A stretch of 64,000 nucleotides of DNA from Balamuthia mandrillaris (Eukaryota > Discosea > Longamoebia > Balamuthiidae). A model generated the notes under the pieces. The model was not told the origin of the DNA. It made no database searches and worked only from the letters and a program-made list of their open reading frames with translations. The stretch is from the NCBI GenBank assembly GCA_031835245.1, contig JAVKOQ010000017.1, positions 70,001 through 134,000 of the forward strand, in the 5' to 3' direction. Below are positions 1 to 11,189 of the stretch, piece by piece; positions within the stretch are counted from its first letter, which is position 1; every line of letters begins with the position of its first letter. Made by a program: the position numbers and the translations under genes.

Positions 1-1021
1 CAGTATAACGAGGATCTCTCCGTGTTTGTGTTCTTGCTGTCAACCAGGGCTGGTGGATTGGGCATCAACTTGACTTCTGCAGATACTGTTATTTTCTACG
101 ACATCAGTTTTAACCCCCAGGTTAATTTTTCTTCTCTTTCTGTTTGTTTGCTTTGTTTAGAAAATAAGAAGTTAGACTAAACTACAACAAATAAAGGTGG
201 ACAGACAAGCAGAAGACAGATGTCACAGATTAGGCCAAACAAAGATAGTGCGAGTGATAAAGCTCACCACAGAACACACAATCGACGAGCACATCCTCAA
301 AATGGCGAACCAGAAGAAGATACTGAGCGAAATCATGTTGGCAGAAGGGTCCTATTCGGAACCGCAACAAAAGGAATCCGATGAAGACCAATCTACGAGC
401 GACCTTCTTCAAGTTCTCGCTCAAACTTTGGAAGAACTTCCTTCTTCTGCTTCTTGTTCTTCTTCTTGTTCTTCTTCTTCTTCTTCTTCTTCTTCTTCTT
501 CTTCTTCTTCCGCTGCTTCTTCTTCTTCTTCCGTTGCTTCTTCTTCTTCTTCCGCTGCTTCTTCTGTTTCTGCCTTGTCATCTTCCTCGGCTGCGACTCT
601 TCTTTCTTCAGCATCTACACCTTCCAATGCGAAACAACAGCAAAACGGCGGCAGTGACAAAACGAAAAGGATATCTGTCGTCAGTTCTGAAGAAGAAAAG
701 GAAGAGAACGACGAAGAAGCAGAAGAAGAGGAACAACTAACTCACAACAAACAAAGCCGAACGAGTCGGCGGCGCGTTGGCAAAGAAAACAACAAGGCAG
801 CGATAAACGTAAGCCTGGTTGGAGATGAAGACGAAGAAGAAGAAATGGAAAAAGAAAACGAAGATACAGACCAAGAAAAGGACAATGAACGAGGCGCAAA
901 GCGAACAGTTGCAAGAAACAAGGTCACAACGAAACAAAGAGGAAAGAGTAACGCCAAGCAGGAACAACCACAGAAAGCCGGACAGAGAACCATCCAATCC
1001 TTTTTTGCTTCAAAACATTAA
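1..1021 (+). CDS. SMARCAD1/Fun30-like SNF2 remodeler, C-terminal part
   Basis: This is a 5'-truncated gene; the remainder lies before the window. The exons are 1-120 and 197-1021, and the 121-196 intron is GT-AG. The first exon encodes helicase motif V ([19 protein letters not shown]) and the second opens with motif VI ([13 protein letters not shown]), the ATP-hydrolysing arginine-finger region of SNF2 enzymes. The wording of both motifs is closest to SMARCAD1/Fun30/ETL1 nucleosome remodelers, which act in the nucleus in heterochromatin maintenance and DNA-end resection. After the ATPase comes a long acidic/basic disordered tail with a poly-Ser run encoded by a TTC array. The last residues include QRTIQSFF, a canonical PIP-box, suggesting tethering to PCNA. 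The family call is good; the exact subfamily is likely but not proven without the N-terminus. Confidence 0.85.
455..520 (+). repeat. TTC trinucleotide array in an exon (poly-Ser)
   Basis: TTC/TCT repeats lie in frame in the SMARCAD1-like gene and translate as a serine run. The same kind of array recurs in exons at about 10838-10910 (GAA on this strand, minus gene) and 25516-25612. Confidence 0.9.
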
Positions 1022-1248
1022 AGAGATGTTAAGCTCTTTAGAGGACGAAGCCGCTTGAGAGCGAGATCAAACGCCGACACCAATGTCACCAGTGTTTTGG
1101 CCTCCAACTGGATCTACGCAGCCTCCAGTTTTATTTATTTTTCCAACACAACTAGTGGAACTTGAACGACTGGAACGGTGCTCACCTCACCCCTTTTTTG
1201 TTGCTTCCCTTCTTGTTTCTGTTCCTTTTCCCCCGTGGTTTTTTGTCT

Positions 1249-1446
1249 CTACCAGAGCAGCCCAAGCTCCTCCCTGAACTGCCTGTGGCGGGCTTTGTGG
1301 AGGGCTTTGGCCTTGCAAAGGGCCTTCCCCCCGCTCGATCGCTTGCAGCCAACGCAGCACCAACGCCCCAGCGAGCAACGCACCTGCCTGCTCTTGTTGG
1401 TGGGCACGCCCTTTGCGGCTCCACGCCTGCCTTTGCCCGTTCTTCT
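1249..1446 (-). CDS. Small basic Cys-containing protein, copy A (unrecognised)
   Basis: The ORF starts at ATG 1446 and encodes about 65 residues. It is very rich in Lys/Arg, begins MRRTGKGRRG and has a Cys cluster (RWCCVGC) in the middle. I do not recognise a family. Coding status is supported mainly by its similarity to copy B (1913-2101). The two share a GKGR start, a V-P-T-(N/S)-K-S-R-Q core, a Leu-Gly-Arg plus Cys pair, a Gly-Gly-Lys-Ala-Leu motif and an Arg-rich C-terminal helix ending in Glu-Leu/Asp-Leu. It may be one exon of a larger gene. Upstream on its strand is pyrimidine-poor filler. Confidence 0.4.
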   Translation of the reverse strand, partial: RRTGKGRRGAAKGVPTNKSRQVRCSLGRWCCVGCKRSSGGKALCKAKALHKARHRQFREELGLLW

Positions 1447-1912
1447 CATCGTTGTTGTTGTTGTTGGTGTTGCTGTTGTTGTGTGTGCGATGTTGTTTGT
1501 GGATGACGATGGCGTGCACGTTCGCTGAAAACGACAAGAAGAGAAGAGAACGCGATGAAGAGAACAGAACCGAGACGAAGACGAGATGAAAGGAGATGAA
1601 GGATAAAGACAGAAGGAAGAGAGACACCAAAACCAAAAGAAAAGAAGAAGAGATGACTCAGGTTTACAGAACTTTTCATTACTAACAAGCACCAAAACAA
1701 CCTTAAGTGCAAGGCTTGTATGTTTGCCTCCAGACACACACTTCCTCCTCTTCGTAGGGGCGTTTTTTCAGCATAGGGTCCCTTTGGCTCGTTTGAACGG
1801 GTGAGCACTGCTTGTTGTTGTTCCTTCTCTTTCCGTTGTTGCAGCTCGTTGCTTGGAACGCTTGCTTGCTTGTGGTAGCTGCGGTGCGCGGCGGCAACCC
1901 GCCCCGTTTGCC

Positions 1913-2101
1913 TCAAAGGTAGGGAGTGATGAGGTCGTAGCGCAGCTCTCTGGCACGGGCCTTCCGCTCGGACTTGGACTTGTGGAGGGCCTTCCCGCCG
2001 GCGTCAACCTTGCACATGCCGCAGCGTCGCCCCAACGGGCAGCGCTGCTGCCTGCTCTTGCTGGTCGGTACGCCTCCTCGTCCTTTGCCCTCTCTTCTCA
2101 T
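1913..2101 (-). CDS. Small basic Cys-containing protein, copy B (paralogue of copy A)
   Basis: The ORF of 62 residues starts at ATG 2101. The core is GVPTSKSRQQRC followed by PLGRRCGMC, giving a C-x6-C-x2-C pattern, then GGKALHKSKSERKAR. It aligns end to end with copy A about 650 bp away in the same orientation, so the pair looks like a local tandem duplication. The high positive charge suggests nucleic-acid or ribosome association, but this is only inference from composition. No splice sites were needed. Confidence 0.45.
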   Translation of the reverse strand: MRREGKGRGGVPTSKSRQQRCPLGRRCGMCKVDAGGKALHKSKSERKARARELRYDLITPYL

Positions 2102-2335
2102 CCCTGTTGTTCTTGTTCTTCGTCTTCTTCTTGTTGGTGAGGACTAAATAGAGGCGACAAAAGAGAAAAGGAGGAGAACCAACGGTTCTCTGAAACAAGG
2201 TTGCGCGAGTGCAAGCACCTGCACCAAACCTCCTCGGAGGGCATCGGGGCGGGGGAGTATGGTAACGCTTCGCTGAAGATAGCATGCTTGTGCATTTAAA
2301 CAAGACTTTGGTTGGGAACAACAAAGAAAGCAACG

Positions 2336-3242
2336 ATGAAGCAAGTCAAGCCCTGTGGAGTAGATATGGGGTATGAGCGGCTGCCCTGCTGGTACTTTGA
2401 TGACCAGGAGGAGCGATGGTTGCCGTTGCAACAGGCACAACCTTACCCCGCGGCCATCGCCAAGCATCCGCCAGGACAAGGGGGAAGCCCGTCGTTGAGG
2501 ATAGCGACCTTCAACGTGATGTACGACGAATGGGGACGGGAACACCTCGCTCACAGCCCCTTGCGGTGGAGGCACGCCTTGAAGCTGCTGAGAGAGCTCG
2601 ATGCCGACTTTGTGGGGCTGAACGAGGTCTGTCCGGCCTTCCAACGCATGCTCAAGGAAGAGGACTGGGTGCAGCAGAGCTACTTTATCAGTGATGGCAG
2701 CGAGCGAGGGGAGACGCTGACCAAACCGTCGGCCAACCTGTTGCTCTCCAAGCATCCCCTGCGTGACCTGTTGGCGGTGCCGCTGCCCCAGTGCTCAAGG
2801 AAGGCCCTCGTTGGGGTGTGCGCCCTGCCTCTGTCTGCTGAGGAACAACCGGTTCGTTCTTTTGCTTGCTTTGTATCGTTTTTCTCTGGTAGCTTCTTCG
2901 TTCTCATTGCTCTTTCATTGATCGTTCTGTTCTTGTTGTCCTTTGGTCTGTTCTCCTCCGCAGAGGAGGATATGCGTTTGCAGCACCCATTTCACCGCGT
3001 TAACATGGAACAAAGCAAAGAGGCAGCGGCAGATGGCCCACCTTCTCACCTTCCTCGAAAAAGAGTTACCCTCCGTACTCCGCGATAACGGGCAGCAACA
3101 ACCTCACGACATGTTTATCATGGGCGACTTTAATCTTCACAAGCCTTGCGAGGATTCCATCATCATTCCAACTACTTACGCGGACCTATGGTCCACCCTT
3201 CGGCCACATGGTACACCCTGTCCCTGTGTTCTCCTCGTGCTG

Positions 3243-3282
<40 letters not shown>

Positions 3283-3911
3283 TCTCTCTCCCTCTCTCCG
3301 TACTCCTTTTTCGATGATAATGATGGTCTGATTCCACAGAGGGAGGTTATACCTTTGATGCCAAGGTTAACAAAATGTTGGCTGAGACCTGGCCACTTGC
3401 CTTTGAATCCCGACGCATGCGCTTGGATCGCATAATCTACCGTTGCCTTCGCAGCTCACCCTCAGCATCCTTCTCTGAAGAAGGAAGAAAAAGCATAACA
3501 GCATGGCAACCTCATAGCATTTGTATGTTTGGCGACCGTCCCATCTTCAGAAAGAATGGCTATGACATTGATAATGACGAGGAGGAAGAAGAGGAAGTTC
3601 AAACGAAGGAAGCAGAAAGACGTCCCCTGATACACTCAGACACGGATAAACGAGACAAGTCATCGCGGATGCTGATGGCGGCTGTGGCATGCATTCGATG
3701 GCCGATACGGTTTGTGGTTGCTTTATTAGCTGCTCTGTTCGACTTGTTCAGAGTGAACCTATTCCGGCGGAAGGAAGACTATTTATTTCCCAGCGACCAC
3801 TTTGGGTTGGTGGCCACTCTGTCGCTTGCCCCCTCTCCTGCCCCTTCGTCACTTCTATCAACATCTGCGTCCAGTTCTGCTGACAACAAAGGCAAGAAGA
3901 AGGAAGACTAG
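2336..3911 (+). CDS. TDP2-like endonuclease/exonuclease/phosphatase (EEP) protein
   Basis: Three exons (2336-2851, 2964-3210, 3340-3911) join in frame. The EEP fold motifs appear in order: IATFNVMYD, the metal-ligand motif LNEVCP (Asn-Glu), STHFTAL, FIMGDFNLH (catalytic GDFN), the LDRIIYRC strand and the terminal PSDHFGLVATLS with the catalytic SDH. This order and spacing match TDP2 and related Mg-dependent phosphodiesterases, which act on 5'-tyrosyl-DNA or other phosphodiesters. Between the last two motifs is an inserted acidic stretch followed by a hydrophobic segment (WPIRFVVALLAALFDLF), so a membrane anchor or amphipathic helix is possible. Intron 2 holds a CT microsatellite. The start was chosen at the first ATG giving the full domain. 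Substrate is not determinable from sequence. Confidence 0.85.
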
Positions 3912-3958
3912 AAACATAATCCTTCTGTACAAAGAAATGAAGGTGAAGAAGGACACCG

Positions 3959-3995
<37 letters not shown>

Positions 3996-4143
3996 AAGAA
4001 ACTGTCATAAGAACCCAAACCTCCACAAAAGACAAAAATAGTATGCTCGAACGAAGCAACGACACCACTTCTCTTTATACGCGGTTCTGCGAAGCACCGC
4101 TCTATTTCTCCTTTTGTATCAAGACCTCTCCTGTGTTCTCCTC

Positions 4144-4222
<79 letters not shown>

Positions 4223-4395
4223 CATTACATTCCATAAACCTACATCATTCTCCTTTTATAGCCCTTCAAAAAAATCATCACAATTTCCCGAAGATTTCAT
4301 GTCTATTAGGTATACAACATATTATGGCGGAATATCGGCCATCGCTCCCAACCTACGATGGATGTTGCTAAGGCAAACCAAAGAAAAGAAAGAAA
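3912..4395. repeat. Intergenic spacer with GA and CT microsatellites
   Basis: No gene is seen here. It contains a GA tract (about 3963-3995) and a long CT tract (about 4147-4219) between two plus-strand genes. Confidence 0.85.
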
Positions 4396-4681
4396 ATGGG
4401 GGTGAGAGGGCTGCAGATGTATGTGGAAGGGCTGGGCGGAGGCAGCGGCTGCACCGCCCCCTGCGCTTCCTCCGTTTGCATCACGTCGCTGGCCAAAGCG
4501 CGTGCCGAGAAGTGCGGCGGAGGAACGGCCACGCTGGCCATCGACGGGGACGGCTTCCTCTACTTCCTCACCCAGTACACCGGCTTGGACTGGCTTTTGG
4601 GCGGTCAATACGCTCAATATCCTTTTTCTTTCCTCTCTCTCTCTCTCTGTCTATTTCTCTTCCTCTCTGTTCGTTGTCCTA

Positions 4682-4766
<85 letters not shown>

Positions 4767-4793
4767 TCCTCCCCGCTTTTCTTCTTCTATGCT

Positions 4794-4824
<31 letters not shown>

Positions 4825-4857
4825 CTCATTCTCGCAGTCTCATTCTTTCATTCTCTC

Positions 4858-4888
<31 letters not shown>

Positions 4889-7770
4889 CTTTCTCTCGTT
4901 CTCTCGTTCTCTCTTTCTCTTCTCTCTTCTCTCCCTTCGCTCTCTTCTGTACAGAGGAGTCCTTGACTATCGGGTTCTTTGGTCTCTTTTTGCACGACAT
5001 ACATTAGCAGCCGAAGTGGAGACCTGGCTGTCTGTCTTTCGCGCCAACAACATCTCCCCGGTCTTCTTCTTTGATGGCATGACGGAGGAGCTCAAGCGCA
5101 AGACCTCGCTGGAGCGCCGTGCCAGAGAGGCCGAACGTTCCTTCAGCACCCTGCAACGGCTGTCCCGCTCCAGTTCCAACCTCCTCCAACTGCCCTTTCA
5201 CCTCTTCACCATGCCTTTCCTCGCTAAGGAGACGCTGCTGAGGACGTTGAGAGAGAGCAAGAAGGAGAACCTGGTGGAGGTGAGGGTGGCCGCTTTTGAG
5301 GCGGACCTGGAGATCGCGCGCTATGTGGCAGAGGAGGAGCGGTGTGTTGGCCTGTTGGCGCGTGACTCTGACTTTATGATCTTTGACTTGGGAGAGGGCA
5401 AGTACTACTTGCCTTTCACTTTTTTGGAGTTGAGAGAGAACAACAGCAGCAAGCATGAAAATGAGAATGAGAAGAGAAAAATGAAGCAGACGAAGAGGAG
5501 GAAGAGGAAGAAAGTCATTCGTGTGGCTTCTTTATTTGCGACTCTTGAGGAAGAGGATGTTGCACCGATATCACCCGAATGTTGTGGTTGTGTCAATTGG
5601 AACGGAGCAGAGAAGAAGCAGACTCAACAGAAAGAAGAACGAAGTGGCGACAAACAACATGATGAAAAAGGCGATTCTCTCGAGCCACGCTATACATTAT
5701 GGGGAGCTGGATACGAAGCTAACAGTACTGCCTCTTCGCTCGGCTTTGATAAACGAGTAAGTATACCAACCAAAAACAAAGAACGAGAAAGAGTGAAAGA
5801 GATAGAGGGTAAAAAAGCAGGAATATCTGACGTAACCTCAACAGTGGCTGCCACTATTTGCCAGTATGGTGGGCAACGACTACACACGAGAAGCTGCCAG
5901 TATGTACCACAGACAACTTGGCGTACGAGACAACGACACGATGCGCATCGTACGTGCTGTAGCCTCCTTTCTTCGCTCCCTCAAATATCCCTCCCTTGGC
6001 GACGACGATGGCAACGGTGACGTACTCGCGGAACACGTTGCTGGTGTCTTACGAGCGTTGTTGCAGAAGGAGAGGGATAAACAACGCAAAGAACATCTTG
6101 TACAAGTCACGCTGGACTCTATATCCGTCTATCGCTCTGTGTCTGCCGCTTCAGCTGCTTCATCTTCTTCTGATCCTTCTTCATCAGTGAACGTGTTGGC
6201 GAAAGGAATCCACGAGAGTATCTTCGGTCATCCGTCGGACGAAGCCGAACAACCTATAGAAAACGAGGAAAAGAAGAGGGCACAGGAAGAGAAAGAACAG
6301 GAAGTGAACGAGCTGCTGCGCAGGTTTAGAAAGGGCGAGTTTGGGAGAGAGTTGATGAGCGTTCTACATGGCCAAGAGTATTGGAGCAGAGTTTTGCTGT
6401 GCAATTTTAGCATCTGCAACGTCAGCTCCTTCTTTCGTCCAATTCGGGGCGTCATCTATTCTATTCTACTCTTGGGACATGGCAGAATCACAACTAATGA
6501 CACATCGTTAGAAGAACAACTACCGAAACAGCAAAAGCAAGAAGAGAGAGTTATAAAGATAACAGAGTTTCTTCAATCGCAAGAGACATTCAAGAAGGAA
6601 AAGTGCGAGATCAAAGGAGACCTTTCAGCCTTACAACAAGAACGACCGTTGGATTCTGACTTCGCCCTGTTTCCTCTTTCTTCTTCATCCTCTTCGACAC
6701 ATTGTCGTCGTTCGTTCTTTCTTGCTCTTCTTCGCTGGAGCTATCCCAGCAACAATGGAATAGAAAAAGACGAAGATGAACAGCAAGAAGAAGAAGGAGA
6801 AGCGGATCCTTTTTTGTTTCTTCCATGTGCGACGCTGCGAATGATACTTTTGCTTGGCAGTATCTCTTCTTCCTCCTCCTCATCATCTTCGAACCCTGTC
6901 TTTGCAGAGTGGGAAATGGATGCTTTTCTTCGGCACCTCATTAAACTTCGTCGGCGCTCTTGGCGTCATCATAATTCTTCTCCTGATCATGAAATGGACA
7001 AACCAGATGGCGAAATTGAAGAAGAATCATCAGAAACAGAAACCGAAACAGAAAGAAGCAAGAATGACAAGTGGAAAGAACGAGCAGAGGATGAAGGCTT
7101 CACCGGCAAAGAGACCGTTCGTTGCATCACTTTAGGGGCCATCTTTCAAGCCGGTCTCCATTACATGCTTTTGTTGTGGCAGGCTCTCCATCTTGACGTT
7201 ACGGTAATGATAAAGAAGAAGCACAACGAACAGTCACTTGATGGCCACGCTCTTCACCATCTTCTTTCTCCTTCACTTTACTATGACGGCTTGTTGTGGT
7301 GGCGATGTTACGTCAAAGCCTTTCTTCAAGAGCGACTAGGAGGAGCTGCTTCTTCTTCTCCAAAACAAGAAAGAGAAATAGAAAACGAAATAGAAGAAAG
7401 CAAAGAAGGAATAGAAAACGAAGTAAACGAAGAAACAGAAGAAGAAATGAGAAGAAAGGCAGCGAAGAAGAAACGAAAAGAAGAAGAGGAAGAGTTGGTA
7501 ACGAGAATGAAGAGCCTAACAACGGACGGATTAAACGTGGCGAAACCATCGTTGTTTGCAACAAGGAACGTTGCCAAAAAGAAGACCAAGCAAAAGAAGC
7601 AAAAGAAGAAGAACAGCGGCGGCGGTGATGGAGAGGAAGGCCAGAAAACAGAGCACGATGGTGGTGACGAGCAGAATCGAGACGCTGAGGAAGATGACGA
7701 CGACGATGATTGTTGCTCGATAAATCCGTACTCCCTTTTGTTGGACGTGCCTATCACCCAACATCGATGA
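4396..7770 (+). CDS. Asteroid (ASTE1)-family XPG-like nuclease
   Basis: The protein begins MGVRGLQMYVE, the XPG/FEN1 N-terminal signature in which the processed N-terminal Gly sits near the active site. LAIDGDGFLYF and FFFDG supply N-domain acidic residues, and VAAFEADLEIARYV plus LARDSDFMIFD supply the I-domain acidic residues. WLPLFASMVGNDYT matches the post-I-domain of asteroid homologues, and PIRGVIYSILL matches their conserved C-terminal region. Exons are 4396-4616, 4955-5756 and 5845-7770. Intron 1 is CT-rich and appears to begin with the U12-type donor ATATCCTTT (see findings). Intron 2 is ordinary GT-AG. The C-terminal half has long charged low-complexity inserts. Asteroid proteins are presumed structure-specific nucleases; the cellular role is unknown. 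Confidence 0.85.
4636..4954 (+). repeat. CT-rich intron tract in the asteroid-like gene
   Basis: Almost uninterrupted CT/TCTC polypyrimidine fills most of intron 1. Pyrimidines are on the sense strand. Confidence 0.9.
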
Positions 7771-7850
7771 TGATTTATATATTTAAAGAAAGAAAAAAAA
7801 AGAAAAAAAAAGAAAAAACGAAAAGAAAAAAGAAAAAAGAAAAAAGTTTA

Positions 7851-7969
7851 TTGTCGACAGATATGTGAGAAATGTAAAGGATGTTAGGAATTTTAGTGTA
7901 GACAAGCAACATTGTTGTCGACAGATACGTAAGAAATGCAAAGGATGTTAGGAATTTAAGTGTGGACAA
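7851..7969. repeat. 64-bp tandem duplication before DPH7
   Basis: TTGTCGACAGATA starts both copies (7851-7905 and 7915-7969). They differ at only a few positions and end in GACAA. The repeat sits 40-150 bp before the DPH7 ATG, so it is a candidate promoter duplication. An A-rich run (7785-7848) precedes it. Confidence 0.85.
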
Positions 7970-8006
7970 AAATGTGAAAAATGTAACGAAAGCAGGAAGA
8001 AGCAAC

Positions 8007-8634
8007 ATGGATGATGAGGAGACACGCGGGTGGGAGGAGCTGGGCTGCATGAACACCAAGTACTCTGCCGACGTGGTGGAGTTTTGCCCGGTGCCCAGCT
8101 GGCAAAGTTGCTTCGTGGTTGGGACCTACCAACTGCAACAGGAGACCAGGGAGCGGGTCGGATGTTTGTGGTCGTTGGAAGTGGACGCTGCTGATGATGG
8201 CGAAGAAAAAGGAGGCGAAGGCGAAACCGAGCCGGTGGAAGGGTTTAGCAAGGAAAACCCTGAAAGCGGTCAGATCGTTCCGCGTCAGTTTGTTCCAACG
8301 AACGGCACGTTAGACGCCAAATGGTTCGATTTTGCTTTTCACTTTAGTTAAACTTTTTTTGTTTGTCTCACTTCTTGTTCTTCTTGAATCGTAAGGAACC
8401 ATCACTGCATGGATGGCAAAGCGGTGCTAGCGGCAGCCAACGCCCGCTCCGAGCTGGCTCTCTACGCGTTGCAAGAGGACAAGACTCTGGCCTTGCTGCA
8501 TTCCCAGACGTTGCCGTCTTTGCAGCCGGAGGAGGCTGTTCCCTCTGCTCTTTGTTTGTCACTTGATTGGAACAACCGACTTTCCGCCACGTTGGTGCTT
8601 CGCTCTGTCTCTCCTTTCTTCTTCTTTCTTCCTT

Positions 8635-8674
<40 letters not shown>

Positions 8675-9530
8675 CTCTGTCTCCTTCTCTCTTATCCTAT
8701 TCACAAAACATTTCTTCACATAAAAAGTACAGCAACCTCAAGTATAGCAACGAGCCACAGTGACCATCGAATAAGCATTTGGGACTGTGAAGTAGCAACT
8801 GGACAGCTACAACTGAGTGAAACTTGGGAGGCTCACGAGCACGAGGCATGGATTGTGGCGTGGAATTATTGGGATACATCGGTGCTCTACTCTGGTGGCG
8901 ATGATTGCACGTTCAAAGGCTGGGACAGAAGGGTCAGCAAAGAGCAACCCACCTTTACCAAACGGTATGTTTACATTGAAAACAACATCCATCTCTATCA
9001 TTATTGTTTTTCATTTTTATGTATCTCACATAAAACGTTCATAGATACGACGTAGGCGTAACAACTATCCAAACGCATCCTCTTCGAGAACACTGCATCG
9101 CTGTGGGGAGGTAATTATTTTACCAACAATATTTCTCTCCTTTTCCAACCGTTTTCTTGTTTGTGCTTCAAATACCAGTTATGATGAAAACATATCGATA
9201 TGGGATGCCAGAAAGATTGGCAGACGTCCTCTTCACCAACACAACGTAGGCGGTGGCGTTTGGCGAATCAAGTGGCATCCCTCGGATGCTTCTTTGATGG
9301 CGGTGGCATGCATGCACGCTGACTTTCAAATTGTTCGCTTCTCTCCTTCTTCAGCTTCACCGATGGAAACCGTTCTTACCTACGCAGGAAAACATCGACA
9401 AGGCGCTTTGGCGTACGGCATCGACTGGTCTCATTCTCCTCCTTCGTCTTCTGTTTTGGGAAGTTGTTCTTTTTATGACCGTTGCTTTACCCTTTGGAAA
9501 ATGGAAGAACCAAGTGAGACTTTATGTTAA
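8007..9530 (+). CDS. DPH7: Diphthine methyltransferase homologue (DPH7/WDR85), WD40
   Basis: The WD40 protein removes the methyl ester from methylated diphthine on eEF2 in the last phase of cytosolic diphthamide synthesis. Exons are 8007-8323, 8396-8590, about 8728-8964, 9045-9110 and 9179-9530; the exon 2/3 junction is the least certain. Diagnostic blocks are NTKYSADVVEFCP, HDHRISIWD-type blades, VLYSGGDDCTFKGWD, SYDENISIWDAR, GGVWRIKWHPSD, ACMHADFQIV and GSCSFYDRCFTLW. The G-G-G-V-W-R-I-K-W-H-P and A-C-M-H blocks are highly specific to DPH7. The last exon could alternatively splice at a GTGAGA just before the stop. Intron 2 carries a CT repeat. It converges on the sirtuin gene with a gap of about 150 bp. 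Confidence 0.9.
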
Positions 9531-9680
9531 CAATATTGTTTGTTTTTCAGCCAAACAAAAGTTAACAATCCTGTTTCTTCACTCCTTCTTCCATCCTCAA
9601 ATTCGAATGGAAGAGAGCCCTTGTCGAAGTATTTCTTCCGTTCTTGTTGGAGCACTTGTCCTTGTTGTCTGCCGCGTTCT

Positions 9681-9885
9681 TTACTGCGGTGTTTCGTTCT
9701 CTTCTTCTGCCAATTGCCAGTCTAGCAATGAGCAGAGTTGGTTGACCTTCTCGTCGCATTCGCCTTCCAGAAAGTGGTCAAACTGGTGGCCGTGTCGCAC
9801 TAGCTCTCTGTTTATCAAGACGTGAGGCACTTCTTCTCTTCCTTCTCCTAACATTTCTGTTTTGTGTTTTGGTTGTTAGAAGAGA

Positions 9886-9936
<51 letters not shown>

Positions 9937-11133
9937 TAGCACAGGAGGGAATGACAGAAGCAGAGAAGAGGGAAAGAAACCTGGAATAGTGCCAACTGGA
10001 TCAACGCGAAGAGAAGAGCCAATGACCAGTAGCAAATCAGTCTTTCTCAAGTCAGAGGAAAGATTGTTGAGGAAACGGGAAGGAAGCGGCTCTCCAAAGA
10101 ATGTTATTTCTGGTTTCATGAAACCTTTTTTGCATTTGCCACAAACTGGCACGTTGTCGTTCATCACTTCTTGTCTTATGTATGTAAACCATTTGTGAAT
10201 TAGAAAAGACCAAACCAGCAGAGAGAAGAAAAAGGAGTTAAAGAAGCTCGGAGAGGAAGAGGTAAAGTAGAGAAAAAAAGAGATAACAATAAAACAAATA
10301 AGCAAGAACAAACCTGATAGTTTGGCCTTGCACAACACGCTTACAAGCTACACAAATGGCAGTGGCAAAACTTCCATGACAATGTATGACGCGGGTGATA
10401 CCAGCCACGCCCTCCAATGTATCAATGTTTTGGGTATACACCCGAAGCAGCTTTCCTTCCTTTTCCAACATTGCTATGAAGCGATGACTCAGTGATGGTT
10501 TGTGTGTTCCCGGTTCTGGCCACAACTCCTTTCGCATTAAATAAAAAGATAAGAACAAAAGAAAGAATAAGATCAAGAACGAGGACAAGAAGAGAACCTT
10601 AGCAAAGCTATAAAATGGTTGAGGATCCTCCAAGAAGAACTCTATATCAAACAACATCTGGGGATCAGGCAAATCGTACTCCTTACTGATCCTATCGTAA
10701 ATGCCACCGCTCGAACGAAAGTCAGGAATGCCGCATGAAACGCTGATACCTGCCCCTGCTAACACAACTATTCTTTTGCTCGCTCGTATCAACTCTGCCA
10801 CTTTGGCTGCTGCTTCGTGTTTGATGTCGCAAGAAGAAGAAGAAGAAGAAGAAGAAGAAGAAGAAGAAGAAGAAGAAGAAGAAGAAGAACAAGAAGAACA
10901 AGAAGAAGAAGAAGATAGCGCTGGTGAAGGTAAACGTTTCCGAAGGAGGTGGCCTTCTGACTCCATGTCCAAAAGATTGGAGGCGAGCCGTTCCAATGTG
11001 GGGAGAGCAGCTTTGCAGAGAAACCGTTGTTCGAATTGTTGCCACAATGCTTTTTCTTCTTTGTCGCTCAAACATTCAATTTTGTAGTTCTGCAGTGTTG
11101 AAAGAAAGAAAGAAACGACAAGAAAGAAACGAC

Positions 11134-11189
<56 letters not shown>

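Noticed and set aside
381-740. Overlapping ORFs of pure Leu, Phe or Glu runs on both strands
   Set aside because: They are frame shadows of the TTC array within the SMARCAD1-like exon.
1083-1528. Plus-strand ORFs of about 115 residues
   Set aside because: No conserved text. They overlap the more plausible basic minus-strand pair and are Phe/Leu/Cys-rich shadows.
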